Source: Solirubrobacteraceae bacterium
Lineage (GTDB): Bacteria; Actinomycetota; Thermoleophilia; Solirubrobacterales; Solirubrobacteraceae
Assembly (NCBI GenBank): GCA_017882445.1
Contig: JADGPK010000017.1
Coordinates: forward strand, 1-48,781
DNA length: 48,781 nt
Reading direction: 5' to 3'
Shown: positions 42,517-48,781 of the stretch, one piece after another
Position numbering within the stretch: the stretch's first letter is position 1
Layout of the letters: every line of letters starts with the position of its first letter
The notes under the pieces: generated by a model
Told to the model about the DNA's origin: nothing
The model's database searches: none
The model's input: only the letters and a program-made list of their open reading frames with translations
Made by a program: the position numbers and the translations under genes

Positions 42517-43481
42517 CGTCGCCTACCAGAGCGCTTCTTCTTCTTGCGCGGCGGGCGTGGCGGAGTGCTCGGCGTGGGCGCAGCGACGGCCGCGCCATCA
42601 GCCTGCCCTCCCGTCACGCCGGCGGTAGCTCCGGCGAGGGCCGCTCGCAGGGATCGAACGGGCTTGCCGTTCGGCGCCCCGGCCGCGACATCCGGTTTCG
42701 GCGGTGGCGGCATGTGCCGGCGAATGAGGTACTGCTGGCCGATCGTCCAAACGTTCGTTGTGATCCAGTACACGAGCAATCCTGCCGGGTAGCGATACAG
42801 GATCACGACGAACACCACGGGCAGGAGCAGCATCAGACGGCGCTGATTGGGGTCTGCGGTGGCGGTCGCGATCAGCGTCGAAGCCAGCTGCGACCCCACG
42901 TAGAGCACGATCAGCACGATCAGCGCCACCCCGGTCGCCTTGTTCGTGATGTCCGGCAGGAACAGGAACTTTGCCGAGTGCGTCGCCACCTGCTCGCAGC
43001 CGATCTTTTCTAGACCCTTCGCCGGGATCTGGCTGTTGTGGAGGATGTGGTGCCCAAGCGTTCTCGAGAAGTGGCTGCGAAGCTGCGGGCCACAGATGTC
43101 GAGCTTCAGGTCCGTTCTCAGCATGTAGAACAGCGAGACGAACACCGGCAGCTGCATCAGCAGCGGCAGACACGATGCCAATGGATTGATCTTGTTCTCC
43201 TGATAGAACTTCATCAGCTCCTGCTGCTGGCGTTGTTTGTCCTCCTTGTACTTCTCTTTGAGCGCGTTGATCTGGGGCGCGAGGCGCTGCATCTCCTGCA
43301 TCGACTTCAGCTGCTTGAACGTCACAGGAACGAGAACAGCCCGGATCAGCACGGTCAGCCCGACGATCGCCAGTCCCCAGCTGCCGCCCACGAGATGGGC
43401 ATGGATGAACACCATGACCGACTCGAACAGGCTGATCAGCGGCGAGAACGCGTCCTGGATCACGTTGGCGAGGATTGGCAT
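42513..43481 (-). CDS. yidC: Membrane protein insertase YidC/Oxa1
   Basis: This insertase places proteins in the cytoplasmic membrane, alone or with SecYEG. The 322-residue protein has no large periplasmic domain. The core is present: ...WGLAIVGLTVLIRAVLVPVT with the conserved Arg in the groove, the cytoplasmic helical hairpin QLKSMQEMQRLAPQINALKE, NPLASCLPLLMQLPVFVSLF, and the last helices ending in YWITTNVWTIGQQYLIRR. An insert with three cysteines near 129-165 (DICGPQ...KIGCEQ) sits in the extracytoplasmic loop. The C-terminus is a Pro/Lys/Arg-rich tail typical of actinobacterial YidC, probably contacting ribosomes. Confidence 0.94.
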   Translation of the reverse strand: MPILANVIQDAFSPLISLFESVMVFIHAHLVGGSWGLAIVGLTVLIRAVLVPVTFKQLKSMQEMQRLAPQINALKEKYKEDKQRQQQELMKFYQENKINPLASCLPLLMQLPVFVSLFYMLRTDLKLDICGPQLRSHFSRTLGHHILHNSQIPAKGLEKIGCEQVATHSAKFLFLPDITNKATGVALIVLIVLYVGSQLASTLIATATADPNQRRLMLLLPVVFVVILYRYPAGLLVYWITTNVWTIGQQYLIRRHMPPPPKPDVAAGAPNGKPVRSLRAALAGATAGVTGGQADGAAVAAPTPSTPPRPPRKKKKRSGRRR

Positions 43482-43577
43482 GCTCTAGGGGATCTCGGCA
43501 GTCGTGGTCGTCGTCAGTTGGCTGGTGCGCTGCTGCTTCGTTCTACGGACGGCGGGCTCCCCGCCCGACACCGCCAC

Positions 43578-43883
43578 TCAGCCGCCAGTATCCGAACCGA
43601 TCCTGAACACCCGCTGGGCCTCCACCGGATCGTATCCGCCGTGGCTCCACGGGTTGCACCTGAGCAGACGCCAACCGGCGAGCACCAGGCCCCTAAGTAT
43701 GCCGTACTCGCGGATCGCGCCCACGGCGTAACGGGAGCACGTCGGCTCGTACTTGCAGCGCCGGGGGATCGCCGGCGAGATCAAGCGCTGGTAGAGGATG
43801 ATCGGGGCACTCACGAGCCCGCGAACGAATCGCGCTGCCGGCCGCGCCCTCGCGGGCTCCTGTGCGTGCGCCGAGCGGCTCAT
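43578..43883 (-). CDS. yidD: Membrane protein insertion efficiency factor YidD
   Basis: This 101-residue member of the YidD/DUF37 family shows YQRLISPAIPRRCKYEPTCS, then YAVGAIREYG, WRLLRCNPWSHGGYDPV. The conserved cysteines and the HGGYDPV end are all present. It sits in its usual place between rnpA (4-base overlap) and yidC (96-base gap). Confidence 0.94.
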   Translation of the reverse strand: MSRSAHAQEPARARPAARFVRGLVSAPIILYQRLISPAIPRRCKYEPTCSRYAVGAIREYGILRGLVLAGWRLLRCNPWSHGGYDPVEAQRVFRIGSDTGG

Positions 43884-44287
43884 ATCCGCTCCGCCGACGC
43901 CGTCTCGGAAGACTCGGCCGGCTGCGCTCTGAGTCCCGCCTTGGTGAGCAGCTCGGCCAGCGACGCGTCGAGCCCCGCCAGACCCTCTCGCTCGGCCAGC
44001 TCTCGCGCCGGCGGGCGGGCCACCACGACGAGGTCGTGCCCGGGCGTCAACCCGCCCTCGGCCCGCGCGAACGCCTCACGCAGCAGACGCTTGACCTTGT
44101 TGCGCTCCACGGCCCCACCGACCTTGCGCGAGACCGACAGCCCGAGCCGAGGCCTCTCAGACGAAGCGTTCGGGAAGGCGTACAGAACCAGGTTCCGGTT
44201 GGCGATCGAGCGCCCCTGACGGTAGACCCGCTCGAACTCCGCGCTGCGCGACAGCCGCGAGCCCCGACCAGACGTCCGCGGCCTCAT
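43880..44287 (-). CDS. rnpA: Ribonuclease P protein component
   Basis: This 135-residue basic protein helps the RNase P RNA process tRNA 5' ends. Typical features are RLSRSAEFERVYRQGRS near the N-terminus, RLGLSVSRKVGGAVERNKVK (the RNR-type motif) and LLREAFARAE, then HDLVVVARPPA. The C-terminal 25 residues are non-conserved. The gene lies 40 bases after rpmH and overlaps yidD. Confidence 0.94.
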   Translation of the reverse strand: MRPRTSGRGSRLSRSAEFERVYRQGRSIANRNLVLYAFPNASSERPRLGLSVSRKVGGAVERNKVKRLLREAFARAEGGLTPGHDLVVVARPPARELAEREGLAGLDASLAELLTKAGLRAQPAESSETASAERI

Positions 44288-44327
44288 CCCGTGTCCGTCG
44301 TCCGCCGCGTCCGCGCCACCAGAGCCC

Positions 44328-44462
44328 TCAGGTCGACAGGCGCTTGCGTCCCTTGTCGCGCCGGCGCTTCAGCGTCAGGCGCCCTGCGCGGGTGCTCATG
44401 CGCGCCCGGAACCCGTGGGCGCGAGCCCGCTTGCGTTTCTTTGGCTGGTAGGTGCGCTTCAT
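44328..44462 (-). CDS. rpmH: 50S ribosomal protein L34
   Basis: This 44-residue, highly basic protein begins [20 protein letters not shown] and ends [11 protein letters not shown], an almost perfect L34 (RMSTRAGR in the middle). A TATACT -10-like box (complement of 44471-44476) lies only 8 bases before the ATG, and GAGG lies 4 bases before it. The transcript could therefore be leaderless or have an extremely short leader. The gene is the first of the leftward rpmH-rnpA-yidD-yidC-khpB run and diverges from dnaA. Confidence 0.96.
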   Translation of the reverse strand: MKRTYQPKKRKRARAHGFRARMSTRAGRLTLKRRRDKGRKRLST

Positions 44463-44635
44463 CGTGCCTCAGTATAGGCGGGGCGTCAGCCCGGCGATTT
44501 TTCTCGCCAATTGCGAGCACCGGACGAGCCCGTCTCGGGGCGTTAGATATAGTCGCTGAACCGGGCCTCCGCAGGGCCCTCCTTCGAATAGTTCCGATCG
44601 CCTGCTTCTGGGAGAAGGGGCCTATCAACGCTGCC
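44463..44635. other. rpmH-dnaA divergent intergenic region
   Basis: This holds the divergent promoters of rpmH and dnaA and a small hairpin GGCGA-TTTTTC-TCGCC near 44492-44507. I see no sequence close to the DnaA box consensus TTATCCACA here, so there is no direct sign that it is the replication origin. Confidence 0.5.
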
Positions 44636-46045
44636 GTGAGCCACGAGCTCGAGCACATATGGTCGCGGGTGCAAGCCCAGCTCGCCCTCGCGGTCGACGA
44701 GCCCACCTATAGCATCTGGCTGGCGCCCCTGCGCGCGCTCGAGCTCTCCGGTGACCGTCTCCTGGTCGAGTCCCCTCCGCACGCGCAGCGCTGGATCCAA
44801 GCGCGCTTCGGCAGGATAATCCAGGCGAGCGCGCAGCTCGTCCTGGGGGCTGGGGCCGTCGTCGAGCTCGTCGGCGCGTCCGCGTCCTCTCCCGACCCCC
44901 GCACGATCACCTCTCCCGGCCACGCTCGTCGCTCGCCCGCTGCGGCGCATGCAGAGCAGCCTGAGCCGAGTGGCCCGGCCGCGCACATGCCCGCGCACGT
45001 TGGGCCACTGGGCAACCCCAAGCTCACGTTCGATCAGTTCGTCATCGGTGACTCCAACCGACTCGCCCACGCCGCCGCCCTGACGGTCGCCGAGATGCCC
45101 GCTCAGGCCTACAACCCGCTCTTCATCTGCGGGCCCCCAGGCGTCGGTAAGACCCATCTACTCAGCTCGATAGCGAACCTCCTCTTCTCTCACAATCCGG
45201 AGCTCACCGTACGTTGCACGACGGGCGAGGCCTTCACGAACGAGTTCCTCGGATCCCTCGGCGATCGAAACACCGACCACTTCAAGGCGCGCTTCCGGCA
45301 CATCGACGTGCTCCTGATCGACGACGTGCAGTTCCTCGAGCGCAAGACCAAGACCGAGGAGGAGTTCTTCCACACCTTCAATGCCCTGCACGACGGCGGC
45401 AGGCAGATCGTCCTCACCTCCGACCGTCCACCGCACGATCTACGCGCGCTCGAGGATCGCCTGCGCGAGCGCTTCCAGGCAGGCCTGGTCGCTGACATCG
45501 CCCCTCCCGATCTCCCCACGCGGCTGGCGATCCTGCGAAAGCGCGCAAGTCACGATCACATCGAGCTCGCCGACGACAGGGCCCTCCACGTGATTGCAGA
45601 GCGCGTCGAGGGCAACGTGCGCTCCCTGGAGGGGGCGCTCATCCGCGTCGTCGCCTTCAGCTCACTCACCGGGCGAGCGCTCACGAGCGAGCTCGCAAGC
45701 GAGGTGCTCTCAAGCCTGTATCCCCGCTCGGCCTCTCCCGGCCGGCGGGTTCGCACCGTCAGCGAGATTCAGCTTGCCACCTGCGAGCACTTCGGTCTGT
45801 CCACCGAGGAGCTTCTCTCCTCCGCCCGCACCCAGCGGATCGCGTGGCCGCGACAACTCGCCATGTATCTCGCCCGCGAGCTCACAGGGGAGTCGCTTCC
45901 CGCGATCGGCAGGGACTTCGGCGGTCGGGACCACACGACCGTCCTGCACGCCTGCAGGCGCACGTCGGCGCGCATCGTCTCCGACGACGCCTCACGCGAG
46001 GCTGTGCAGAAGCTGTGTCGAGCGTTGGGCTGTGATCAGCCATGA
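44636..46045 (+). CDS. dnaA: Chromosomal replication initiator DnaA
   Basis: This protein initiates replication by binding DnaA boxes and opening oriC. It has 469 residues from GTG 44636. Domain I (about 1-80, LEHIWSRVQAQLA) and a Pro/Ala/His linker (85-125) lead to the AAA+ domain with Walker A GPPGVGKTH at 167-175 and Walker B VLLIDDVQFL near 225. The DnaA sequence RDHTTVLHACRR is in domain IV near the C-terminus. The open frame extends far upstream across rpmH and rnpA but without similarity. The ribosome site is weak. It is followed by dnaN and recF, as in most bacterial origins. Confidence 0.95.
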   Translation: MSHELEHIWSRVQAQLALAVDEPTYSIWLAPLRALELSGDRLLVESPPHAQRWIQARFGRIIQASAQLVLGAGAVVELVGASASSPDPRTITSPGHARRSPAAAHAEQPEPSGPAAHMPAHVGPLGNPKLTFDQFVIGDSNRLAHAAALTVAEMPAQAYNPLFICGPPGVGKTHLLSSIANLLFSHNPELTVRCTTGEAFTNEFLGSLGDRNTDHFKARFRHIDVLLIDDVQFLERKTKTEEEFFHTFNALHDGGRQIVLTSDRPPHDLRALEDRLRERFQAGLVADIAPPDLPTRLAILRKRASHDHIELADDRALHVIAERVEGNVRSLEGALIRVVAFSSLTGRALTSELASEVLSSLYPRSASPGRRVRTVSEIQLATCEHFGLSTEELLSSARTQRIAWPRQLAMYLARELTGESLPAIGRDFGGRDHTTVLHACRRTSARIVSDDASREAVQKLCRALGCDQP

Positions 46046-46200
46046 GCGTCGGCATCGCCCACGACCGCAGTAGCTGAGACACTTTCCCGCATCTATCCAC
46101 AGCTCCACCCACAGCTCCACCGCAACGATCACCAGTACTCGCCCCGAATGCACAACCTCACAGCCTCTACTACCTCCTATCTCTTTCCAGCAACGGAGTC
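46046..46200. other. dnaA-dnaN intergenic region, candidate origin-associated sequence
   Basis: This is where oriC or part of it often lies. I find one near-consensus DnaA box, CTATCCACA (46093-46101, one mismatch from TTATCCACA), directly followed by two tandem copies of a 12-bp unit ACAGCTCCACCC/G (46099-46122). Much of the strand is C-rich and G-poor, and there is no clear AT-rich unwinding stretch. At 155 bases it is short for an actinobacterial oriC. Confidence 0.4.
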
Positions 46201-47313
46201 ATGAAGCTTTCCCTCTCCTGCACCCACCTGCTCGCCCAGCTCCAAACAGCCGCTCGCGTCGCCTCGACACGCACCGCCATACAGGCCTTGTCGGGCATCA
46301 TGATCTCCGCCGAACCCGATGCGTCGCCGGTATTGCTCGCGACGGACATGGAGATGGGCCTACGTGTACCGCTCGAAGCAGAGGTCGCTCGTCCGGGCAC
46401 GGTTGTTCTTCCTGCACGCCTCCTACTCGACGTCGCGCGCTCGCTTCCAGCCGAGCAGGTCACGATGGAGCTCCGCGCCGCCGAGCAGGACGTCGAGCTG
46501 ATCTGCGGGCCCACCACCTTTCACCTGCGCACGCTGCGTGCGGAGGACTTTCCCACGCTGCCCGACCCAGCGCCGGACACTCGCGTCACGCTGCCCATGG
46601 ATGCCTTCGTCCAGACGGTCTCGCGCGTCGCGCGCTCGGCCTCTCGCGACGAGACGCGTCCGGTTCTCACGGGCATCCTCATGTCCGCCGCCGGCCAGGA
46701 GTTGCGGATGGTGGCCACAGACTCCTACAGGCTCAGCGTCAAGCAGACCGCGCTTGAGTCCTCGCTGCAGGGGAGCCTCGAGGCGAACGTTCCCGCGCGA
46801 GCCCTCCAAGAGCTGGTGCGCATCGCCCAGCAGGCGCCGGGGGACTCCGTCGCCGTGAGCGTCGGGCAGAACCAGGTGATCTTCGAGCTCGGCGACATCG
46901 TGCTGTCCTCGCGACTGATCGATGGACAGTTCCCCAACTACCGGCAGCTGCTTCCCGAGTCCGTCGAGCACGAACTGCGCCTCTCGAGCGCCGAGCTCAC
47001 CGACGTGGTGCGTCGCATCAGCCTGCTCGCCCAGAAGAACGCCCCCCTTCGCCTGAGCTTCACCGAGGGCACCCTCACGGTCTCGGCCCAGACCCCCGAC
47101 GTCGGCGAGGCCAGCGAGGCGATCCCTGTGGCCTTCCACGGCGAGCCCTTCGAGATCGGCTTCAACCCGGAGTTCCTGAGAGACGGCCTGGAGAGCATCG
47201 ATTCCGAGGAGCTCATCCTGAAGCTGATCAGCCCACTGCGCCCCGGGCTCATCCAATCACCGGACAACGGAGACTTCGTCTATCTCATCATGCCGATCAG
47301 GCTTAACGTGTAG
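46201..47313 (+). CDS. dnaN: DNA polymerase III beta sliding clamp
   Basis: This 370-residue processivity clamp has the three-fold repeated fold: domain 1 starts MKLSLSCTHLLAQL, domain 2 begins near 125 (VTLPMDAFVQTVSRVARSAS) and carries MVATDSYRLSV. Domain 3 begins near 250 and ends FVYLIMPIRLNV, a typical clamp C-terminus (the P-M-R-L region binds client peptides). It has a GGAG ribosome site before ATG 46201. Confidence 0.96.
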   Translation: MKLSLSCTHLLAQLQTAARVASTRTAIQALSGIMISAEPDASPVLLATDMEMGLRVPLEAEVARPGTVVLPARLLLDVARSLPAEQVTMELRAAEQDVELICGPTTFHLRTLRAEDFPTLPDPAPDTRVTLPMDAFVQTVSRVARSASRDETRPVLTGILMSAAGQELRMVATDSYRLSVKQTALESSLQGSLEANVPARALQELVRIAQQAPGDSVAVSVGQNQVIFELGDIVLSSRLIDGQFPNYRQLLPESVEHELRLSSAELTDVVRRISLLAQKNAPLRLSFTEGTLTVSAQTPDVGEASEAIPVAFHGEPFEIGFNPEFLRDGLESIDSEELILKLISPLRPGLIQSPDNGDFVYLIMPIRLNV

Positions 47314-47322
47314 GTAGCTTCC

Positions 47323-48441
47323 GTGCGCGTCGTCAGCGTCGAGATGCGCGACTTCCGAACCTATACGCGCGCAGAGGCACGGATAGGCGAGGGGCTAACC
47401 GTCGTATACGGACCGAACGGGGCCGGGAAGTCCAATCTGCTGGAGGCGCTCTTCTTCGGCTGTACCGGGCGCTCGCCGCGCACACGCAACGAACGCGAGC
47501 TGATCCGCTTCGGCGCCCAGGCGACCCGCGTCACCGTGCAGCTGCGCGACGGCTCCGAAGCACACGAGCTCGGCGTGGGGTACGGGATGGTGTCCGGGGG
47601 ACCGCAGGCGGCCAAGCGAATGACCTCCGACGGAGCCGAGGTGGAGCGGCTGCTCGATGTACCCGGCAGACCGCTGGTGAGCGTGTTCCTACCCGACCGC
47701 CTGGAGCTGCTCAAGGGACCCCCGACGCTGCGCCGCGCCCACCTCGACCAGGTCGTCGCCGCCATCTGGCCCCTACGCGCGGAGGCGCGTCGCGAGTACT
47801 CTCGGGTGCTCGCCCAGCGCAACGCCCTGCTGGCACGCATCCGCTCGGGCCGCGCCTCGCACGCCTCGCTTTCGACCTGGGACCGCGAGCTCGCCGGCAA
47901 GGCGCTCACACTCCGCGCCCATCGCAGCGAGGCCGTCGCCCTGCTCAGCGATCCGTTCGCCGAGCGCGTCAACCAGCTCGGCTGCGCCGGCGAGCCGACG
48001 CTCGAATACCGTCCTCGCTCGCGCGCCGTCGACGAGGACGAGTTCGTCGCCGAGCTGCAGGAGCGGCTCGCCGGCGACCTGGAGCGGGGCTTCTCCGGCC
48101 ACGGCCCTCATCGCGACGAGCTGGTGATCGCGCGCGACGGCCGCGAGCTGCGCGTGTATGGCTCCCAGGGCGAGCAGCGCCTGGCCCTGCTCGCGCTGCT
48201 GCTCGCCGAGCGGGAGGTGCTCGCCCGCGAACGTGGCCGCACCCCGCTGATGCTGCTCGACGACGTGATGAGCGAGCTGGACGGCGATCGCCGCGAACTG
48301 CTCGCCCGTGACCTCGCCGCCGCCGGCCAGAGCGTGATCGCCACCACAGACCTCTCGCACGTTCCCGGCGCCACCGACACTCGCGTCACGCGCCTGCGCA
48401 TTTCCCCTGGAGCGATCCTGCAGGAGGCGCTCGCCGCATGA
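47323..48441 (+). CDS. recF: DNA replication and repair protein RecF
   Basis: This SMC-like ATPase loads RecA at gaps with RecO and RecR. It has 372 residues. Features are the N-terminal VEMRDFRTY, Walker A GPNGAGKSN at 30-38, FLPDRLELLKGPP, the ABC-type signature GSQGEQRLALLALLLAE and Walker B LMLLDDVMSELD near 310, followed by TTDLSHVP. The GTG start lies 9 bases after dnaN. It overlaps the next gene as ATGA. Confidence 0.95.
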   Translation: MRVVSVEMRDFRTYTRAEARIGEGLTVVYGPNGAGKSNLLEALFFGCTGRSPRTRNERELIRFGAQATRVTVQLRDGSEAHELGVGYGMVSGGPQAAKRMTSDGAEVERLLDVPGRPLVSVFLPDRLELLKGPPTLRRAHLDQVVAAIWPLRAEARREYSRVLAQRNALLARIRSGRASHASLSTWDRELAGKALTLRAHRSEAVALLSDPFAERVNQLGCAGEPTLEYRPRSRAVDEDEFVAELQERLAGDLERGFSGHGPHRDELVIARDGRELRVYGSQGEQRLALLALLLAEREVLARERGRTPLMLLDDVMSELDGDRRELLARDLAAAGQSVIATTDLSHVPGATDTRVTRLRISPGAILQEALAA

Positions 48442-48728
48442 GCAGGGCGGCACCCAGGATGCTCTCGAGCGCCCTTCAGAACTTCACCGCGGCGATCGCT
48501 CCGGCTACGACGCTCGCCCGCGTGCAGGGCGTATGGGCCGCCGCCGCCGGGGACGCGATCGCCGCCGCCGCCCGCCCCACCGCCGAGCGCGACGGCGTGC
48601 TCACGGTCACCTGCAGCGCAGCCGTGTGGGCGCAGGAGCTCGACCTGATGGCCTCCGAGCTCATCCCTCGCATCAACGCCGCTCTCGGCGGCCAGCACAT
48701 CCGCGAGCTGCGCTGTCGAACGGGTTGA
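48438..48728 (+). CDS. dciA: DciA family protein (DUF721), probable replicative helicase loader/operator
   Basis: This 96-residue protein with the DUF721 fold (LARVQGVWAAAAGDAIAAAARPTAERDG and VTCSAAVWAQELDLMASELIPRIN) matches the C-terminal helicase-interacting half of DciA proteins. These help DnaB in bacteria lacking DnaC or DnaI. It follows recF by a 4-base overlap, its usual actinobacterial position before gyrB. The function is inferred from family. Confidence 0.85.
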   Translation: MSRAAPRMLSSALQNFTAAIAPATTLARVQGVWAAAAGDAIAAAARPTAERDGVLTVTCSAAVWAQELDLMASELIPRINAALGGQHIRELRCRTG

Positions 48729-48781
48729 TCGCGAGCGCTCGACGACCCGCGCCACCGCAGCCGCGGATGACCCCATTTCCC

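Noticed and set aside
44492-44507. Terminator at the GGCGA/TCGCC hairpin
   Set aside because: The stem is only 5 bp and lies between divergent promoters where no transcript should end. It may be incidental.
43862-44635. N-terminal extension of DnaA across rnpA and rpmH
   Set aside because: It is the antisense of two well-conserved genes. DnaA domain I begins right after GTG 44636.

Overview
The window is a GC-rich stretch of about 70% G+C, with many GTG and TTG starts and tightly packed genes. It most likely comes from a deep-branching actinobacterium of the class Thermoleophilia (order Solirubrobacterales or a relative). This placement is inference. It rests on menaquinone-type cytochrome bc genes with a cytochrome b C-half/cytochrome c fusion, an actinobacterial-style c-di-AMP riboswitch in front of a DQGVD-type M23 protein, two very large secreted beta-rich proteins of a kind I associate with Solirubrobacterales, and the gene order around dnaA.

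Layout. (1) 109-10389, minus strand: a long, mostly overlapping gene run. It encodes an AI-2E family membrane protein, an ABC-2 exporter (ATPase and permease), hemB, hemL, a small helical protein that looks like a decayed isoprenyl synthase, the Rieske/cytochrome b/cytochrome b-c subunits of a menaquinol:cytochrome c reductase, a UbiE-type menaquinone methyltransferase and a polyprenyl diphosphate synthase. Heme, quinone head group, quinone tail and the complex using them are therefore made from one cluster. (2) 10434-20689: mixed housekeeping and envelope genes. They include a YmdB-type phosphoesterase, a PepSY-like/GT-C membrane protein with an alkaline-phosphatase superfamily partner, a DUF4126-like protein, an aminotransferase coupled to ddl, a bifunctional-nuclease (DUF151) protein, GtrA, a C40 peptidase lipoprotein, and an M23-like protein under a c-di-AMP riboswitch. 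(3) 20995-25508: a CHASE-GGDEF-EAL protein followed by a polar amino-acid ABC transporter whose binding-protein gene survives only as its C-terminal part. (4) 25509-31547: a promoter and two translationally coupled, very large secreted proteins. (5) 31562-36984: aminotransferase, small lipoprotein, SDR, threonine ammonia-lyase with ACT domain, and an MGT-type glycosyltransferase. (6) 37164-39090: tRNA-Ile(GAU) and a lower-GC hipBA toxin-antitoxin module with a three-site phased operator. (7) 39097-48781: the chromosome-origin neighbourhood, parB-parA-rsmG-[LAGLIDADG-like ORF]-khpB-yidC-yidD-rnpA-rpmH on the minus strand and dnaA-dnaN-recF-dciA on the plus strand.

The most unusual structure is at 41907-42009, between khpB and the LAGLIDADG-like gene and about 2 kb from parAB. 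There are two identical 31-bp repeats, exactly 72 bp apart. Each carries the two half-sites of the bacterial centromere parS (GTTTCAC and GTGAAAC), pushed apart by the same 13 bp. I see no intact parS in the window. Next in interest are the three 27-bp-phased hipBA operators, the truncated binding-protein gene, and the isoprenyl-synthase-like protein without Asp-rich motifs.
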